Source: Rhodopirellula baltica
Lineage (GTDB): Bacteria > Planctomycetota > Planctomycetia > Pirellulales > Pirellulaceae
NCBI GenBank assembly: GCA_002901265.1
Contig: PPHI01000073.1
Span: 62,001 to 126,000, forward strand
Direction of reading: 5' to 3'
Length of the DNA stretch: 64,000 bases
A program made the position numbers and the translations under genes. The notes beneath the pieces were generated by a model. That model was not told where the DNA came from and did no database searches. It saw only the letters and a list, made by a program, of their open reading frames with translations. Of this stretch, positions 39,973-48,858 are shown piece by piece. Positions within the stretch are counted from its first letter, which is position 1; each line of letters starts with the position of its first letter.

Positions 39973-40131
39973 CGCGAGTGCGAAGTCTGATCATGAAGCT
40001 TTGATGTGACTTGTATCGAATCGGCTGAGGTTGATCACAGGCACGCAAAGTCGATCGTGTGCAGAGCCTACAATGCTCGCCCATCGACCGCGTAGCAAAT
40101 TGAACACCTCGACTTCCGCCCGTTTCGAATC

Positions 40132-41319
40132 ATGTCAAACGCTCGTTCTTTCGCCGCATCGGCATTTCTGTGCACTCTGCTTTTTGTGGTCGCGATTCAA
40201 GCTGCGGATGGCCAAGATGCCGCATCATTTGATTCGGTCCAAGCGTTTGTTCGCGAAGCGGTCGAGTCCGGTGAAGTGGCGGGCGGAAATCTGCTGGTTT
40301 TCCATGATGGCGAAGTCGTCATTGAGACGGCGTTTGGATATGCGGATATCGCCACGAAACGACCTTTCGAAATCGACACTCCGGTCATCATCGCGTCGGT
40401 CAGCAAACCCATCATGGGGACGCTGTTTTATCGGTTGGCAGACGAAGGCAAACTTGAGTTAGAGCGTCCAATCGAGTCTTACCTGCCCGAGTTCGCGAAT
40501 CGAGTGCTGCAGTCCGGCGAAGCCGCACTGCGATCGCCGACGATGACAGAGTTGATCACGCATACGTCAGGGTACCAGCACGATGAGAGCCCCAACGGCC
40601 GAATTTGGTACCAACCTTGGGCTACCAACCAAACAATGGAGTACGTGGTCGGGCGGATTGCGACAGACTATCCACCGATTCGCCAACCCGGGGAAGCGTT
40701 CGCATACAGCGGACTCGGCACCGAAGTCGCAGCGCGCGTTGGTGAGGTAACCTCTGGACTGCCACGCAATGAAATGCTGCAAACCTATCTGTGTGAACCG
40801 CTCGGGATGTCACACACGGCTTACCGTGACCAGGCTGCGATGGAACGTTTCGATGTCACCATGCCAACACGATATTACCGCGGGTCTAAAAGTGGAAAGC
40901 TTTGGGTGTCCAAAGTCCGTCCGGTCGCAGAAACGAATCACTACAGTTCGTCAGGAGGTTCGATCATTTCAACGTCACATGATTTGTTGAAATGGTTGCG
41001 AATGATCTTGGAAGGAGGCCAATTCGAAGGCGAACAGTATCTCACAACCAACATGCACCAGCGTTTTTTAACAGAACACGAAATCGGCTATGCGGCGAAA
41101 GGCGGGCTATTAATTCGAGGCCACGACGACTTGGGAAAACCAACGCGTTTGAGTCACACCGGCTCGAGCGGCACGAATGTATGGATTGATTTCGAAACCA
41201 ACACCATCGGCATCATGCTGACCCAAACTCGCGGCTCCGACATCCGCCCCTTCCGCAAATCGCTGGAAGAAAAGGTAAATGATGTAGTCGCAAATTTGCA
41301 ACTGGCGGAACAGAACTAG
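40132..41319 (+). CDS. exported serine hydrolase of the beta-lactamase/penicillin-binding family
   Basis: A 395-residue protein with a signal peptide (ASAFLCTLLFVVAIQAADG). The catalytic SxxK is S89-V-S-K92 and the HTG triad is near residue 341, as in class C beta-lactamases, esterases and D-peptidases. The YxN position reads Y192-S-G, so the Asn is missing, which is common in esterase-like members. Secreted or periplasmic; the substrate cannot be told. It stands alone after the gltBD terminator; the next gene is on the opposite strand. The ATG at 40132 precedes a good signal peptide. Confidence 0.9.
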   Translation: MSNARSFAASAFLCTLLFVVAIQAADGQDAASFDSVQAFVREAVESGEVAGGNLLVFHDGEVVIETAFGYADIATKRPFEIDTPVIIASVSKPIMGTLFYRLADEGKLELERPIESYLPEFANRVLQSGEAALRSPTMTELITHTSGYQHDESPNGRIWYQPWATNQTMEYVVGRIATDYPPIRQPGEAFAYSGLGTEVAARVGEVTSGLPRNEMLQTYLCEPLGMSHTAYRDQAAMERFDVTMPTRYYRGSKSGKLWVSKVRPVAETNHYSSSGGSIISTSHDLLKWLRMILEGGQFEGEQYLTTNMHQRFLTEHEIGYAAKGGLLIRGHDDLGKPTRLSHTGSSGTNVWIDFETNTIGIMLTQTRGSDIRPFRKSLEEKVNDVVANLQLAEQN

Positions 41320-41533
41320 AAAACACAACGCCTACGTGATCTCGACACACTTCTTTGTGAATTGACGGTAATTGTCCACCGCAAGGTGATTGGCAGCAGC
41401 ACTGCCCTGACGCTCGTCATCGGACGCGTCTTTGCAAGGTGCCAGCAGTGTTCAGAATTCAAGCCCGTTGACGTGCGTTGAGCGACGAGGCTGTCACAGC
41501 TACCTACGTGGGCTGATCGAACTGCTTACACTG

Positions 41534-42496
41534 TCAAGTCACTTTTCGAAATCGAACCGTGCGGGTGTCTTCTTCGATGCCGGTTGGTTGAGTGAGTCGT
41601 TTGTAGAGCTCTGGCCGTCGAGACTTTAGCCAACGCCGACCGGTACAGTTGACTTGGATGTCCGGATCCAAGTCCGCGACGACCATCGCGTCCTTGGCAA
41701 CCCAGGTCTCCGCAAGCGTCTCGCCGTAGGGATCCAAGATCATTGCGTTGCCGGTTCGCACCTCGTCATCATCAATGCCAACACCGTTGCTGAAGATCAA
41801 AAACAGCCCGTTGTCGTGAGCACGCGCCGGTAACCAACGCTGCAACCATTGCCGACCCTTGGGCCCTTTGAACTCGGCTTCGATCGCTTGCGGGTCTTCC
41901 TTGCGACGCTCCCAAAGTTCTCGGTCAATGACACCCATGCAGCCCGGGCTCGGCGAATCGCAACCGCCGGTTTGATGCGGTGCCAACAGAATTTCAGCGC
42001 CCAGCAACGCAGTCATCCGAGCGTTTTCGATGATGTTGTTGTCGTAACAAATCAGAATGCCGACACGCGTTCCGTCGGGCAATTCGAATACGGTGTAGGC
42101 GTCGCCCGAATCAAAGTGTTCGCTGATAAAGCAATGCAGTTTACGGTGAACTGCGACACCACCGTTGGGCATCGCGACGACATAGCTGTTGAACAACCGG
42201 CCGTCGTCAGCGAGTTCGATCAGACCAGCGCCGATCGAGATTTGGTGCTGTACCGAAAGTTGCTTGAGGGCACGAACCAGTGAGCCACCCTGAACAGGCT
42301 CGGCAAGTTCACGGCATTGTGATTCGGAAAGATTGCGTACGTGCCAGTAGCCGGTCAAACACATTTCAGGGAACGCGATCAGCTGCACCTGTTGCGAGGC
42401 AGCTTGATCGACGAAATGCCTGACTCGATCAAAGTTATATGCTTTGTCGCCGGGACGATGATTGAACTGGACCGCAGCCGCTCGGATCGGATTCAT
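41534..42496 (-). CDS. carbon-nitrogen hydrolase (nitrilase superfamily)
   Basis: A 320-residue amidase-type enzyme with all three catalytic residues: Glu 44 in FPEMCLTG, Lys 119 in HRKLH and Cys 150 in ILICYDN. The superfamily hydrolyses amides, nitriles or carbamoyl groups; the substrate is not evident. A ~35-residue Cys/Trp-rich insertion (GGCDSPSPGCMGVIDREL and following) after the Cys is unusual. The gene begins 8 bp after the stop of the Ser/Thr kinase gene, so the two are in one operon, an odd pairing for a metabolic enzyme. Confidence 0.92.
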   Translation of the reverse strand: MNPIRAAAVQFNHRPGDKAYNFDRVRHFVDQAASQQVQLIAFPEMCLTGYWHVRNLSESQCRELAEPVQGGSLVRALKQLSVQHQISIGAGLIELADDGRLFNSYVVAMPNGGVAVHRKLHCFISEHFDSGDAYTVFELPDGTRVGILICYDNNIIENARMTALLGAEILLAPHQTGGCDSPSPGCMGVIDRELWERRKEDPQAIEAEFKGPKGRQWLQRWLPARAHDNGLFLIFSNGVGIDDDEVRTGNAMILDPYGETLAETWVAKDAMVVADLDPDIQVNCTGRRWLKSRRPELYKRLTQPTGIEEDTRTVRFRKVT

Positions 42497-42504
42497 GTTG
42501 TTGC

Positions 42505-44154
42505 CTAGGAGTCACGATTCATCCCTAGGATAGCATGTTCGCTCATGGTGAAGAGTCGATCGAACATCTCGATCGCATCCGAATTCCCGGCCAGCAGTTC
42601 GGCGTAGAGCGATTCGAATTGTCGCTTAGCTTCATCCAAACGTTTTTGGTCACGCATTTCGTTGGCGACCAAAACGCGTCGTGCCCAAGCGATCAGCAAG
42701 TACTTGCGGTCAGTACTCGGATCACTCACCAAGTCAGCCAACACCTTGTCGGCTGCTTTCCATTGATCGTGTTCGTCGTACCAGCGGGCGAGTTGTAAGT
42801 TGGCTTTGACGGCGTACGCCCGATTGGTGGAGTTGTCTTGTGGCGGAAAGAATCGTGGGATCGCTTGCCAATACGCGACCTTATCTTTGGAGACAGCTTC
42901 GAGGAACTGTTCTTCGACGGTGGCAAGCTTCTGCACTTCATCTGGCGTTAGGAATTCAGCCAGTTGCGGTTGCCGAACCTGTGAAGCGAATGCGACCCCA
43001 AGTCCTAGAAAGACGAACGGTAACAACGCAATCAACACGACTTTCCGGCGCGCCTTCGCGGATTGCCGGCGTTGCTCGTCCGCGACACGCTGCAAACGTG
43101 CCGTCGCGGTGGCGGCGCCGACTAAACGTCGCGCGCGACCTTGGTGATCGACGTCGTCACCGGAGAGAGCTTCGAGCAACTCGGCCGCTGATTGGAAACG
43201 TTCGTTCGGGTCTTTACGAAGCAGTTTTAGGATAATGGCGATCAACCATTCCGGGATGTCCTTGTCACCACGAACGCGGTCGATCGGACGTGGCGTTTCG
43301 TTAACGTGTGCAAACGCCAAAGCCAGAGGATCTTCCGCTTCGAAAGGAGGGCTGCCGGTGATCAGATGATACATCATCACGCCGAGCGAATAGAGGTCGC
43401 TGCGTGGATCGACCGGGCGACCTTGAACCTGTTCCGGACTCATGTAGCGTGGCGTCCCCATCGTCAGGCCAGCTTGCGTCAGGTCAGCGCGGCTGCCGTC
43501 ACTATCGCCGCCGAGACGGGCAAGTCCGAAGTCGGCGACTTTGACGGCACCGCTTTTGGACCACATCACATTTTCTGGTTTGATGTCACGGTGGGTGATA
43601 CCTTCGATCGCGGCGGCATCCAAAGCGGACGCGACACCCAACAGGACCTCGATCGCTTGTTGCGGCGACAACGCACCGTGACGAAGCAGGTACTCTTTGA
43701 GGTTTTGTCCTTGGACGAGTTCCTGGGCGATGTAATAGCGTGAGTCGACTTCGCCAACATCGTAAATCTGAACGATGTTGGCATGATTCAACTTTGCCGC
43801 CGCTTTTGCTTCACGGCGAAACCGTGCAATGTAGTCGCGATCGGTGGAGAGCTCAGGGCGCAGAACTTTGACGGCGACGTCGCGTTCCAGGTTCATATCT
43901 CGAGCGGCGTAGACGTCCGCCATCCCGCCGCGTCCCAAACGGCTGAGGATCAGATAGGTCGCCAGGTGTGAACCAACGAGACTGCCACCGGTGCCATGAT
44001 TTGGAACAGTGATGGTCGACGAATCGGTTCCAGCGACGCCCATTTCTGTCGTCGCACCAAGATCGAGCCGCGGAGTTCCCCCGGCACGATGATCTTCGCG
44101 TCGGCGCCCATCGTGGCCCTCCGGCTCGTCGGATGGCGATTCGAATTCGTTCAT
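42505..44154 (-). CDS. PknB-like Ser/Thr protein kinase, membrane-anchored
   Basis: A 549-residue kinase starting MNEFESPSDEPEG; the earlier TTG-type start would add 13 residues. After a charged, Gly-rich N-terminus of about 65 residues comes the Hanks kinase domain with GRGGMADVYAA, VAVKVLRPEL, HRDIKPENVMW, DFGLARL and GTPRYMSPEQ, so it is probably active. A basic juxtamembrane stretch, one membrane helix (VVLIALLPFVFLGLGVAFAS) and a C-terminal extracellular, helical domain of about 165 residues follow. This is the normal bacterial orientation. It lies between larE (81 bp upstream) and the nitrilase gene (8 bp downstream). The sensed ligand is unknown. Confidence 0.92.
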   Translation of the reverse strand: MNEFESPSDEPEGHDGRRREDHRAGGTPRLDLGATTEMGVAGTDSSTITVPNHGTGGSLVGSHLATYLILSRLGRGGMADVYAARDMNLERDVAVKVLRPELSTDRDYIARFRREAKAAAKLNHANIVQIYDVGEVDSRYYIAQELVQGQNLKEYLLRHGALSPQQAIEVLLGVASALDAAAIEGITHRDIKPENVMWSKSGAVKVADFGLARLGGDSDGSRADLTQAGLTMGTPRYMSPEQVQGRPVDPRSDLYSLGVMMYHLITGSPPFEAEDPLALAFAHVNETPRPIDRVRGDKDIPEWLIAIILKLLRKDPNERFQSAAELLEALSGDDVDHQGRARRLVGAATATARLQRVADEQRRQSAKARRKVVLIALLPFVFLGLGVAFASQVRQPQLAEFLTPDEVQKLATVEEQFLEAVSKDKVAYWQAIPRFFPPQDNSTNRAYAVKANLQLARWYDEHDQWKAADKVLADLVSDPSTDRKYLLIAWARRVLVANEMRDQKRLDEAKRQFESLYAELLAGNSDAIEMFDRLFTMSEHAILGMNRDS

Positions 44155-44235
44155 ACGGTTTTGGTCGCGTCTATCGCGGTGGGAGCAGCCCAATCAATCT
44201 TACTGACCCTTCAATCCTTTCGTTTCCCACGCCAA

Positions 44236-45231
44236 TTACTTGGCAGAAACTTCGATCGAAACCAGAGGACGGTTCATGCTTCCGCTCTGAAATCCTTCTA
44301 GATCAACCGTGACGTACTGAAATCCGATTGACCGCAGTCCAGTCGCGATATGCTTCATCGCGTCGGGGACCAGCAATCGTGGAATCAATTCCGCTGGAAC
44401 TTCGATCCGCGCCAAGTCGCCTTCGTGCAGGCGAACACGGCCGTTTTCGACACCTAGCTCTTTCATCAGTGTCTCCGCCGATTCGATCATCTTTAACCGA
44501 GCCGGGGTGACCTCAACTCCATAGGCAATTCTACTGGCCAAACAGGGGGACGCGGGCAAATCGGCATTGGAAAGTCCCATTTCGGCAGCCAGCTGTCGCA
44601 CAATCGATTTGCCAAACCCTAGCTCAGCCAACGGCTTCCGCACGCCCGCTTGATCACCCGCGGCGATCCCGGGCCGATAATCGCCCAAATCGTCCGCGTT
44701 TGTCCCGGACACAACAACTTGGTTGCAGTTGGATGCCGAATCCGCCTGTTTGGGCAACAAATTTTGCCGAGATTCCTCAACCACCGTCACATCCAACGCG
44801 TCAGACAGCCCTTCAGACAGTGTTTCGTACAGCGTTTCATACAGTGTCGACTTGCAATGAAAGCAACGATTTCGATCGTTGACGCGATACTCGGGCAGTT
44901 CGACCTCCGACGTTTGAATCAGTCGGTGTTCGGCACCTAATTGTTCGGCCACCTGTTTGGCGATCTCGATTTGCCAGCCAGCGACACTTGGCGAAACCGC
45001 CGTCACAGCAACAACCCGCTCCGCAGCACTGCCCAATGCTGCGGCCAGCACGACACTGCTATCAACGCCCCCTGAAAAAGCAACGACGACGCTCTGATTC
45101 CCGAACCATTCACGCAATCGGCCCAACTCGTCGCTGCAATCGCCAGCGGATGTCGTCGCCGAGGAATTCGAAGGTTCAGGCCGAACGTTTGACAATGGAG
45201 CACTTGGGTAAGGTGGTGGCGATGACGCCAC
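44236..45231 (-). CDS. larE: ATP-dependent sulfur transferase, LarE family
   Basis: A 331-residue PP-loop enzyme. SGGVDSS at 53-59 is the ATP pyrophosphatase motif, and TNADD at 177-181 fits the LarE substrate region. LarE supplies sulfur for the nickel-pincer cofactor of lactate racemase. Three Cys are notable: C123 and C126 in NRCFHCK, and C230 in PASPCLASR. L. plantarum LarE uses one Cys sacrificially; a three-Cys set has been linked to Fe-S cluster forms, so this one may use a cluster (inference). A local repeat (LYETLYETLSEGL) sits in the middle. Start is GTG after a Pro/Ser-rich 30 residues; the true start may be nearer the PP-loop. No larB or larC is visible. Confidence 0.9.
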   Translation of the reverse strand: MASSPPPYPSAPLSNVRPEPSNSSATTSAGDCSDELGRLREWFGNQSVVVAFSGGVDSSVVLAAALGSAAERVVAVTAVSPSVAGWQIEIAKQVAEQLGAEHRLIQTSEVELPEYRVNDRNRCFHCKSTLYETLYETLSEGLSDALDVTVVEESRQNLLPKQADSASNCNQVVVSGTNADDLGDYRPGIAAGDQAGVRKPLAELGFGKSIVRQLAAEMGLSNADLPASPCLASRIAYGVEVTPARLKMIESAETLMKELGVENGRVRLHEGDLARIEVPAELIPRLLVPDAMKHIATGLRSIGFQYVTVDLEGFQSGSMNRPLVSIEVSAK

Positions 45232-45270
45232 GGACGAGCTTAGCGATTCAAGCTGGGAGGTTTAAGCTGC

Positions 45271-46182
45271 TTAGCGGTTAATGGCAAGCCGTACAAAAAA
45301 GCCAAAATCCAACTGACGCCCTGAGCGGTCGGTTAACGTCAAGCGATCGTATTCGAGTTGATCGGTCAGTTGTCGTGGGCTGACCCCAAGCCGTTCCGGA
45401 AGCTCTGCGTGCAGGTAATCTACCACATCGGGGGCGCCGACTTGCGGCGAATGGCCGGTGATCAGCAGACGAAAACTGTCTCGGTCGAGAAGCTCAACAC
45501 ATTGATCCAGCAATGGCCAAAGGTCGCGTTCCAACCGCCAAGCTTTCCCCCGCGGCGAGTGCCCATAAGCTGGTGGGTCCAAAACGATGGTGTGATAAGT
45601 CCGCTCCCGCCGGACTTCGCGTGTCGCGAACTTCGCCGCATCGTCGACCAAGTAGCGGACCGGATGATCTGACAGCCCGTTAGCGCCTGCGGCAACTCGT
45701 GCCGCAGCGACATTCGGCTTGGCCGCATCGACGTGAACCACTGACATGCCACTGCTGGCCATCGCCATGCTGCTTGCACCGGTGTAGGCAAACAGGTTCA
45801 GGCCGCGAGGCATCTCATCGGGTGATGACATCGCATCAGAAGTGACCGGAGAGCTTTGGCGTAGCCATTTCCAATTACCTGCTTGTTCCGGAAAGACGCC
45901 CAGATGCCCGAATGGCGTGGGCTGAATCGGCATCACGAAGCCGCCGCAATCCATCTGCGAATCTTCAGGCCACTTGGATTGATGGCGCCACTGCTTGGCT
46001 TGCTTGTCAAAAAACGAATCGACATCGCCCCAAAGGTTGGGGTGCTTCCGCCGCTGAGCTTCGGCGGCGGGCGAAGGACGATCGATCAATCGCCCGCAAA
46101 CACGCTCTAGCTTTCGCGCGTTTCCAAAGTCGATCAGTTCGTAGCGACCGAGTTCATTAAAGGGACGCGAATTATCAATCAT
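45271..46182 (-). CDS. class I SAM-dependent methyltransferase, RlmI-like
   Basis: A 303-residue enzyme of the rRNA cytosine-C5 methyltransferase type. Motif I is LNLFAYTGASSMA; the catalytic-region motif is LDPPAYGHSPRGKAW, as in RlmI/RlmK-type enzymes; motif with Asp VDAAKPN follows motif I. An N-terminal region of about 110 residues (KLERVCGRLIDRPSP) precedes the domain; no PUA domain is obvious, unlike RlmI. The ATG at 46182 is preferred over an upstream start that adds 29 unlikely residues. First gene of the minus-strand series, divergent from the ThuA gene with 140 bp between them. Substrate (23S rRNA or other) not proven. Confidence 0.87.
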   Translation of the reverse strand: MIDNSRPFNELGRYELIDFGNARKLERVCGRLIDRPSPAAEAQRRKHPNLWGDVDSFFDKQAKQWRHQSKWPEDSQMDCGGFVMPIQPTPFGHLGVFPEQAGNWKWLRQSSPVTSDAMSSPDEMPRGLNLFAYTGASSMAMASSGMSVVHVDAAKPNVAAARVAAGANGLSDHPVRYLVDDAAKFATREVRRERTYHTIVLDPPAYGHSPRGKAWRLERDLWPLLDQCVELLDRDSFRLLITGHSPQVGAPDVVDYLHAELPERLGVSPRQLTDQLEYDRLTLTDRSGRQLDFGFFVRLAINR

Positions 46183-46322
46183 TTTGTAAGCGTGGGCTTT
46201 TGCGTCCACCGTGTAAAGGAGACTAAAATGGCAGGCTACCTCGCCTGGATTGCTGTTGATATTCCCCACCGTCTGCCCAGGCTATCCCCCACCCCATTCT
46301 TTTTGCCCGCCAGGTTGACTCA

Positions 46323-47273
46323 ATGGCTTTTGAACGACTCAAGCTCATTCTTGCCCTATCCGCAGCCGTTTATACGACGACCGCACTTCCGACGCCCTCG
46401 TATGCTCAAGATGACGCTTGGGAGCAACAAAAGGCAGAGCGTTTCAAGCCACTTTCGGAAACCCAAAAACACGCGATCAGCGATGCCGTCCCCGAAGCGG
46501 TCGCAACGCCAGCTAAAGACCGCCGCATCCTGGTGTTCTATCGCTGCAACGGATTCATCCACACTTCGATTCCACACGCCAACGAATGTGTCCAGGCGAT
46601 GGCCGACAAAACGGGCGCATTCAAAGTCGACTTTGCCGACACCTACGACGTATTCACCAAAGAAAACTTGGCCAAGTACGACGCGATTCTGTTGAACAAC
46701 ACGACCAATATGATTTTTCCCAGCGGGGCAAATCGTGACGCCTTCATGGACTTCATCATTGGCGGGAAAGGTCTGATCGGTTTCCACGCCGCCAGCGATA
46801 ACTTCAACCGCCACCCAGATTGTTTGGAACTCGTCGGCGGCACTTTTGCCGGGCACCCGTGGGGGGCCGGTGGAAAGTGGGCATTCAAGCTGGACGATCC
46901 CGACCATGTCTTGAACGCCGCATTCGAAGGCAATGGATTTTGGCACACCGACGAGATCTACCAATACAACCCCAAGTCCTATGTCGGCCCGGAAGTCCTG
47001 CGGATTCTGGTCAGTTTGGACATGACTAAAGACGCTGTGTCCAGCCGCATCGATGACGGCCCACGCGAAGTCCCAGTGTCTTGGGTTCGCACCGCAGGCG
47101 ACGGACGCGTGTTCTATACGAACTTCGGACACCGCGAAGATACGTTTGCGAACCCCGTCATCGTCAAGCACATGCTGGATGGCATTCAATACGCACTCGG
47201 TGACCTAAAAGTCGACGTGGTCCCGACCGCCAAAGCAGAATCGCACGAGCCAGCGTTCGCCCCAGAGCGTTAG
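46323..47273 (+). CDS. exported ThuA domain protein
   Basis: A 316-residue protein with signal peptide ending PTPSYA. ThuA is a glutamine-amidotransferase-like (flavodoxin) fold found in sugar-utilisation genes. Visible landmarks: ILVFYRCNGFIH near the start of the domain, a core of KGLIGFHAASDNF, GTFAGHPWGAGG, FWHTDEIYQY, and PVSWVRTAGDGRVFYTNFGH at the end. In planctomycetes these exported forms are linked to breakdown of complex sugars. A bidirectional terminator follows. It diverges from the methyltransferase gene; function in detail unknown. Confidence 0.92.
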   Translation: MAFERLKLILALSAAVYTTTALPTPSYAQDDAWEQQKAERFKPLSETQKHAISDAVPEAVATPAKDRRILVFYRCNGFIHTSIPHANECVQAMADKTGAFKVDFADTYDVFTKENLAKYDAILLNNTTNMIFPSGANRDAFMDFIIGGKGLIGFHAASDNFNRHPDCLELVGGTFAGHPWGAGGKWAFKLDDPDHVLNAAFEGNGFWHTDEIYQYNPKSYVGPEVLRILVSLDMTKDAVSSRIDDGPREVPVSWVRTAGDGRVFYTNFGHREDTFANPVIVKHMLDGIQYALGDLKVDVVPTAKAESHEPAFAPER

Positions 47274-47311
47274 AACGCCGAGCAATAGAAGCCGGGCACT
47301 GAACGAAAGAA

Positions 47312-47343
47312 GCTTCCGCGAAACCGTATGATTTCGCGGAAGC
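47312..47343. terminator. bidirectional hairpin terminator between convergent genes
   Basis: A perfect 12-bp stem, GCTTCCGCGAAA with TTTCGCGGAAGC, around an 8-nt loop, 38 bp after the ThuA stop and 48 bp before the DUF1501 stop. T-rich runs on each side are modest. Confidence 0.7.
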
Positions 47344-47391
47344 ATTGGCTCTCTTCACATGCCGCAATCTGCGGCGTCTAATTTCTCGCCG

Positions 47392-48858
47392 CTATGCGAG
47401 GATCTCGTTGATCACACGGGCCGGTTTCACGCCGACCAGTTTCTGATCCAGGCCTTGAAAAGGATACACGAGCTTGTTGTGGTCGATTCCCATCAGGTGC
47501 TGCATCGTGGCGTGAAAATCACGTAGCTGCACGGGGGCATCGGCGACTTGGTATCCAAGTTCGTCGGTTTCGCCGTACGTCATCCCGGTGCGTACGCCGG
47601 CTCCCGCCATCCAAAACGTGAACGCGTTTGGATTGTGATCCCGGCCTTTGAACGGGGCTTCAACACCGCCGCGATTTTCGGCCATCGATGTCCGTCCGAA
47701 TTCGCCGCCCCAGACCACGAGTGTGTCTTCCAACATCCCGCGACTTTCCAAGTCATTCAGCAGCGCCGTCATCGGGCGATCGATCTGGCGACATTTGTTG
47801 ACAAAGCCTTTCTCAAGCGCTTCGCTGGCGTTGCTGCCGTGGGTGTCCCATCCCCAATCGAACAACTGGATATAGCGGACGCCGCGTTCGGCCAATCGGC
47901 GAGCCAACAAACAATTGTTGGCAAAGGACTCCTGTCCGGGCTCAACGCCATACGCTTCATGCGTGGCCGCTGACTCTTGTGACAAGTCCATCGCTTCGGG
48001 CACGGCAACTTGCATCTTGAACGCGAGTTCGTATTGCTTCATACGAGTCAACGTTTCGGGATCACCGAAGCTCTCGTAGTTCAGTTGATTGAGTCGATCA
48101 AGCGTACGCAGTGCCGTCGCGCGTTCGTCGCGTGTGATGCCATCCGGATTGGAAACATTCAGAACCGGATCGCCTTTTGAGCGGCATTGCACGCCTTGGT
48201 AAACCGACGGCAAAAAACCGCTGCTCCATAAAGCTTTGCCGACACGAGGCTGGCGACCGCCAGACAACAACACAATAAAACCTGGCAGGTCTTCGTTTTC
48301 ACTGCCGAGTCCCCACGTGGCCCACGAACCGATCGACGGATAACCGATCCGCGGCTGCCCACACTGGACCATCAATTGCGCTGGACCGTGATTGAACTGA
48401 TCGGTTTGCATCGTCTTGATAAAGCAGACCTTATCGACGACTTTCGAAAAGTGTGGCAGCTGATCCGACACCCACGCGCCGCTTTCACCGTGTTGCTTGA
48501 ACGGATAGATCGGGCCTAGCAGTTTTGGCGTTCCCTGGATAAAGGCGAACTGTGCGTTTTCGAGAAATTCTTCGGGACAATCCTTGCCATCGAACTGCTG
48601 CAGCGCGGGTTTGTAATCGAACAGTTCCAGTTGGCTGGGCGCACCGATCATGTGCAAAAAGATGACCCGTTTGGCTTTGGCGGTTGCCAAGCGGAATGCT
48701 TCAACTTGCCCGGACCCGGCAGCCTGTTGCTGTGCCATCCAAGTCGCACCGAGCCCGGTTGCACAGGTGCGCATGAACTGACGCCGCGTGTCCAAACGCA
48801 AACGTTCGGCGGTCGCTTCTTCGGTCAACGATTGACGCTTTGCGGATCGAAAACTCAT
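47392..48858 (-). CDS. DUF1501 protein with Tat signal
   Basis: A 488-residue protein of the DUF1501 family, an alkaline-phosphatase-superfamily fold common in planctomycetes. The N-terminus has a twin-arginine motif (RRQFMRT) and then a weak hydrophobic segment with Ala/Gly, so it is probably exported by Tat. Landmarks of the family: LFDYKPALQQFDGK, VDKVCFIKTMQTDQFNHGPA, GVRYIQLFDWGWDTHG and WGGEFGRTSM. The ATG at 48858 overlaps the upstream stop as ATGA, so translation is coupled to the PSD1 gene. The pair is thought to act on polysaccharides or sulfated material, but no reaction has been shown to my knowledge. Confidence 0.93.
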   Translation of the reverse strand: MSFRSAKRQSLTEEATAERLRLDTRRQFMRTCATGLGATWMAQQQAAGSGQVEAFRLATAKAKRVIFLHMIGAPSQLELFDYKPALQQFDGKDCPEEFLENAQFAFIQGTPKLLGPIYPFKQHGESGAWVSDQLPHFSKVVDKVCFIKTMQTDQFNHGPAQLMVQCGQPRIGYPSIGSWATWGLGSENEDLPGFIVLLSGGRQPRVGKALWSSGFLPSVYQGVQCRSKGDPVLNVSNPDGITRDERATALRTLDRLNQLNYESFGDPETLTRMKQYELAFKMQVAVPEAMDLSQESAATHEAYGVEPGQESFANNCLLARRLAERGVRYIQLFDWGWDTHGSNASEALEKGFVNKCRQIDRPMTALLNDLESRGMLEDTLVVWGGEFGRTSMAENRGGVEAPFKGRDHNPNAFTFWMAGAGVRTGMTYGETDELGYQVADAPVQLRDFHATMQHLMGIDHNKLVYPFQGLDQKLVGVKPARVINEILA

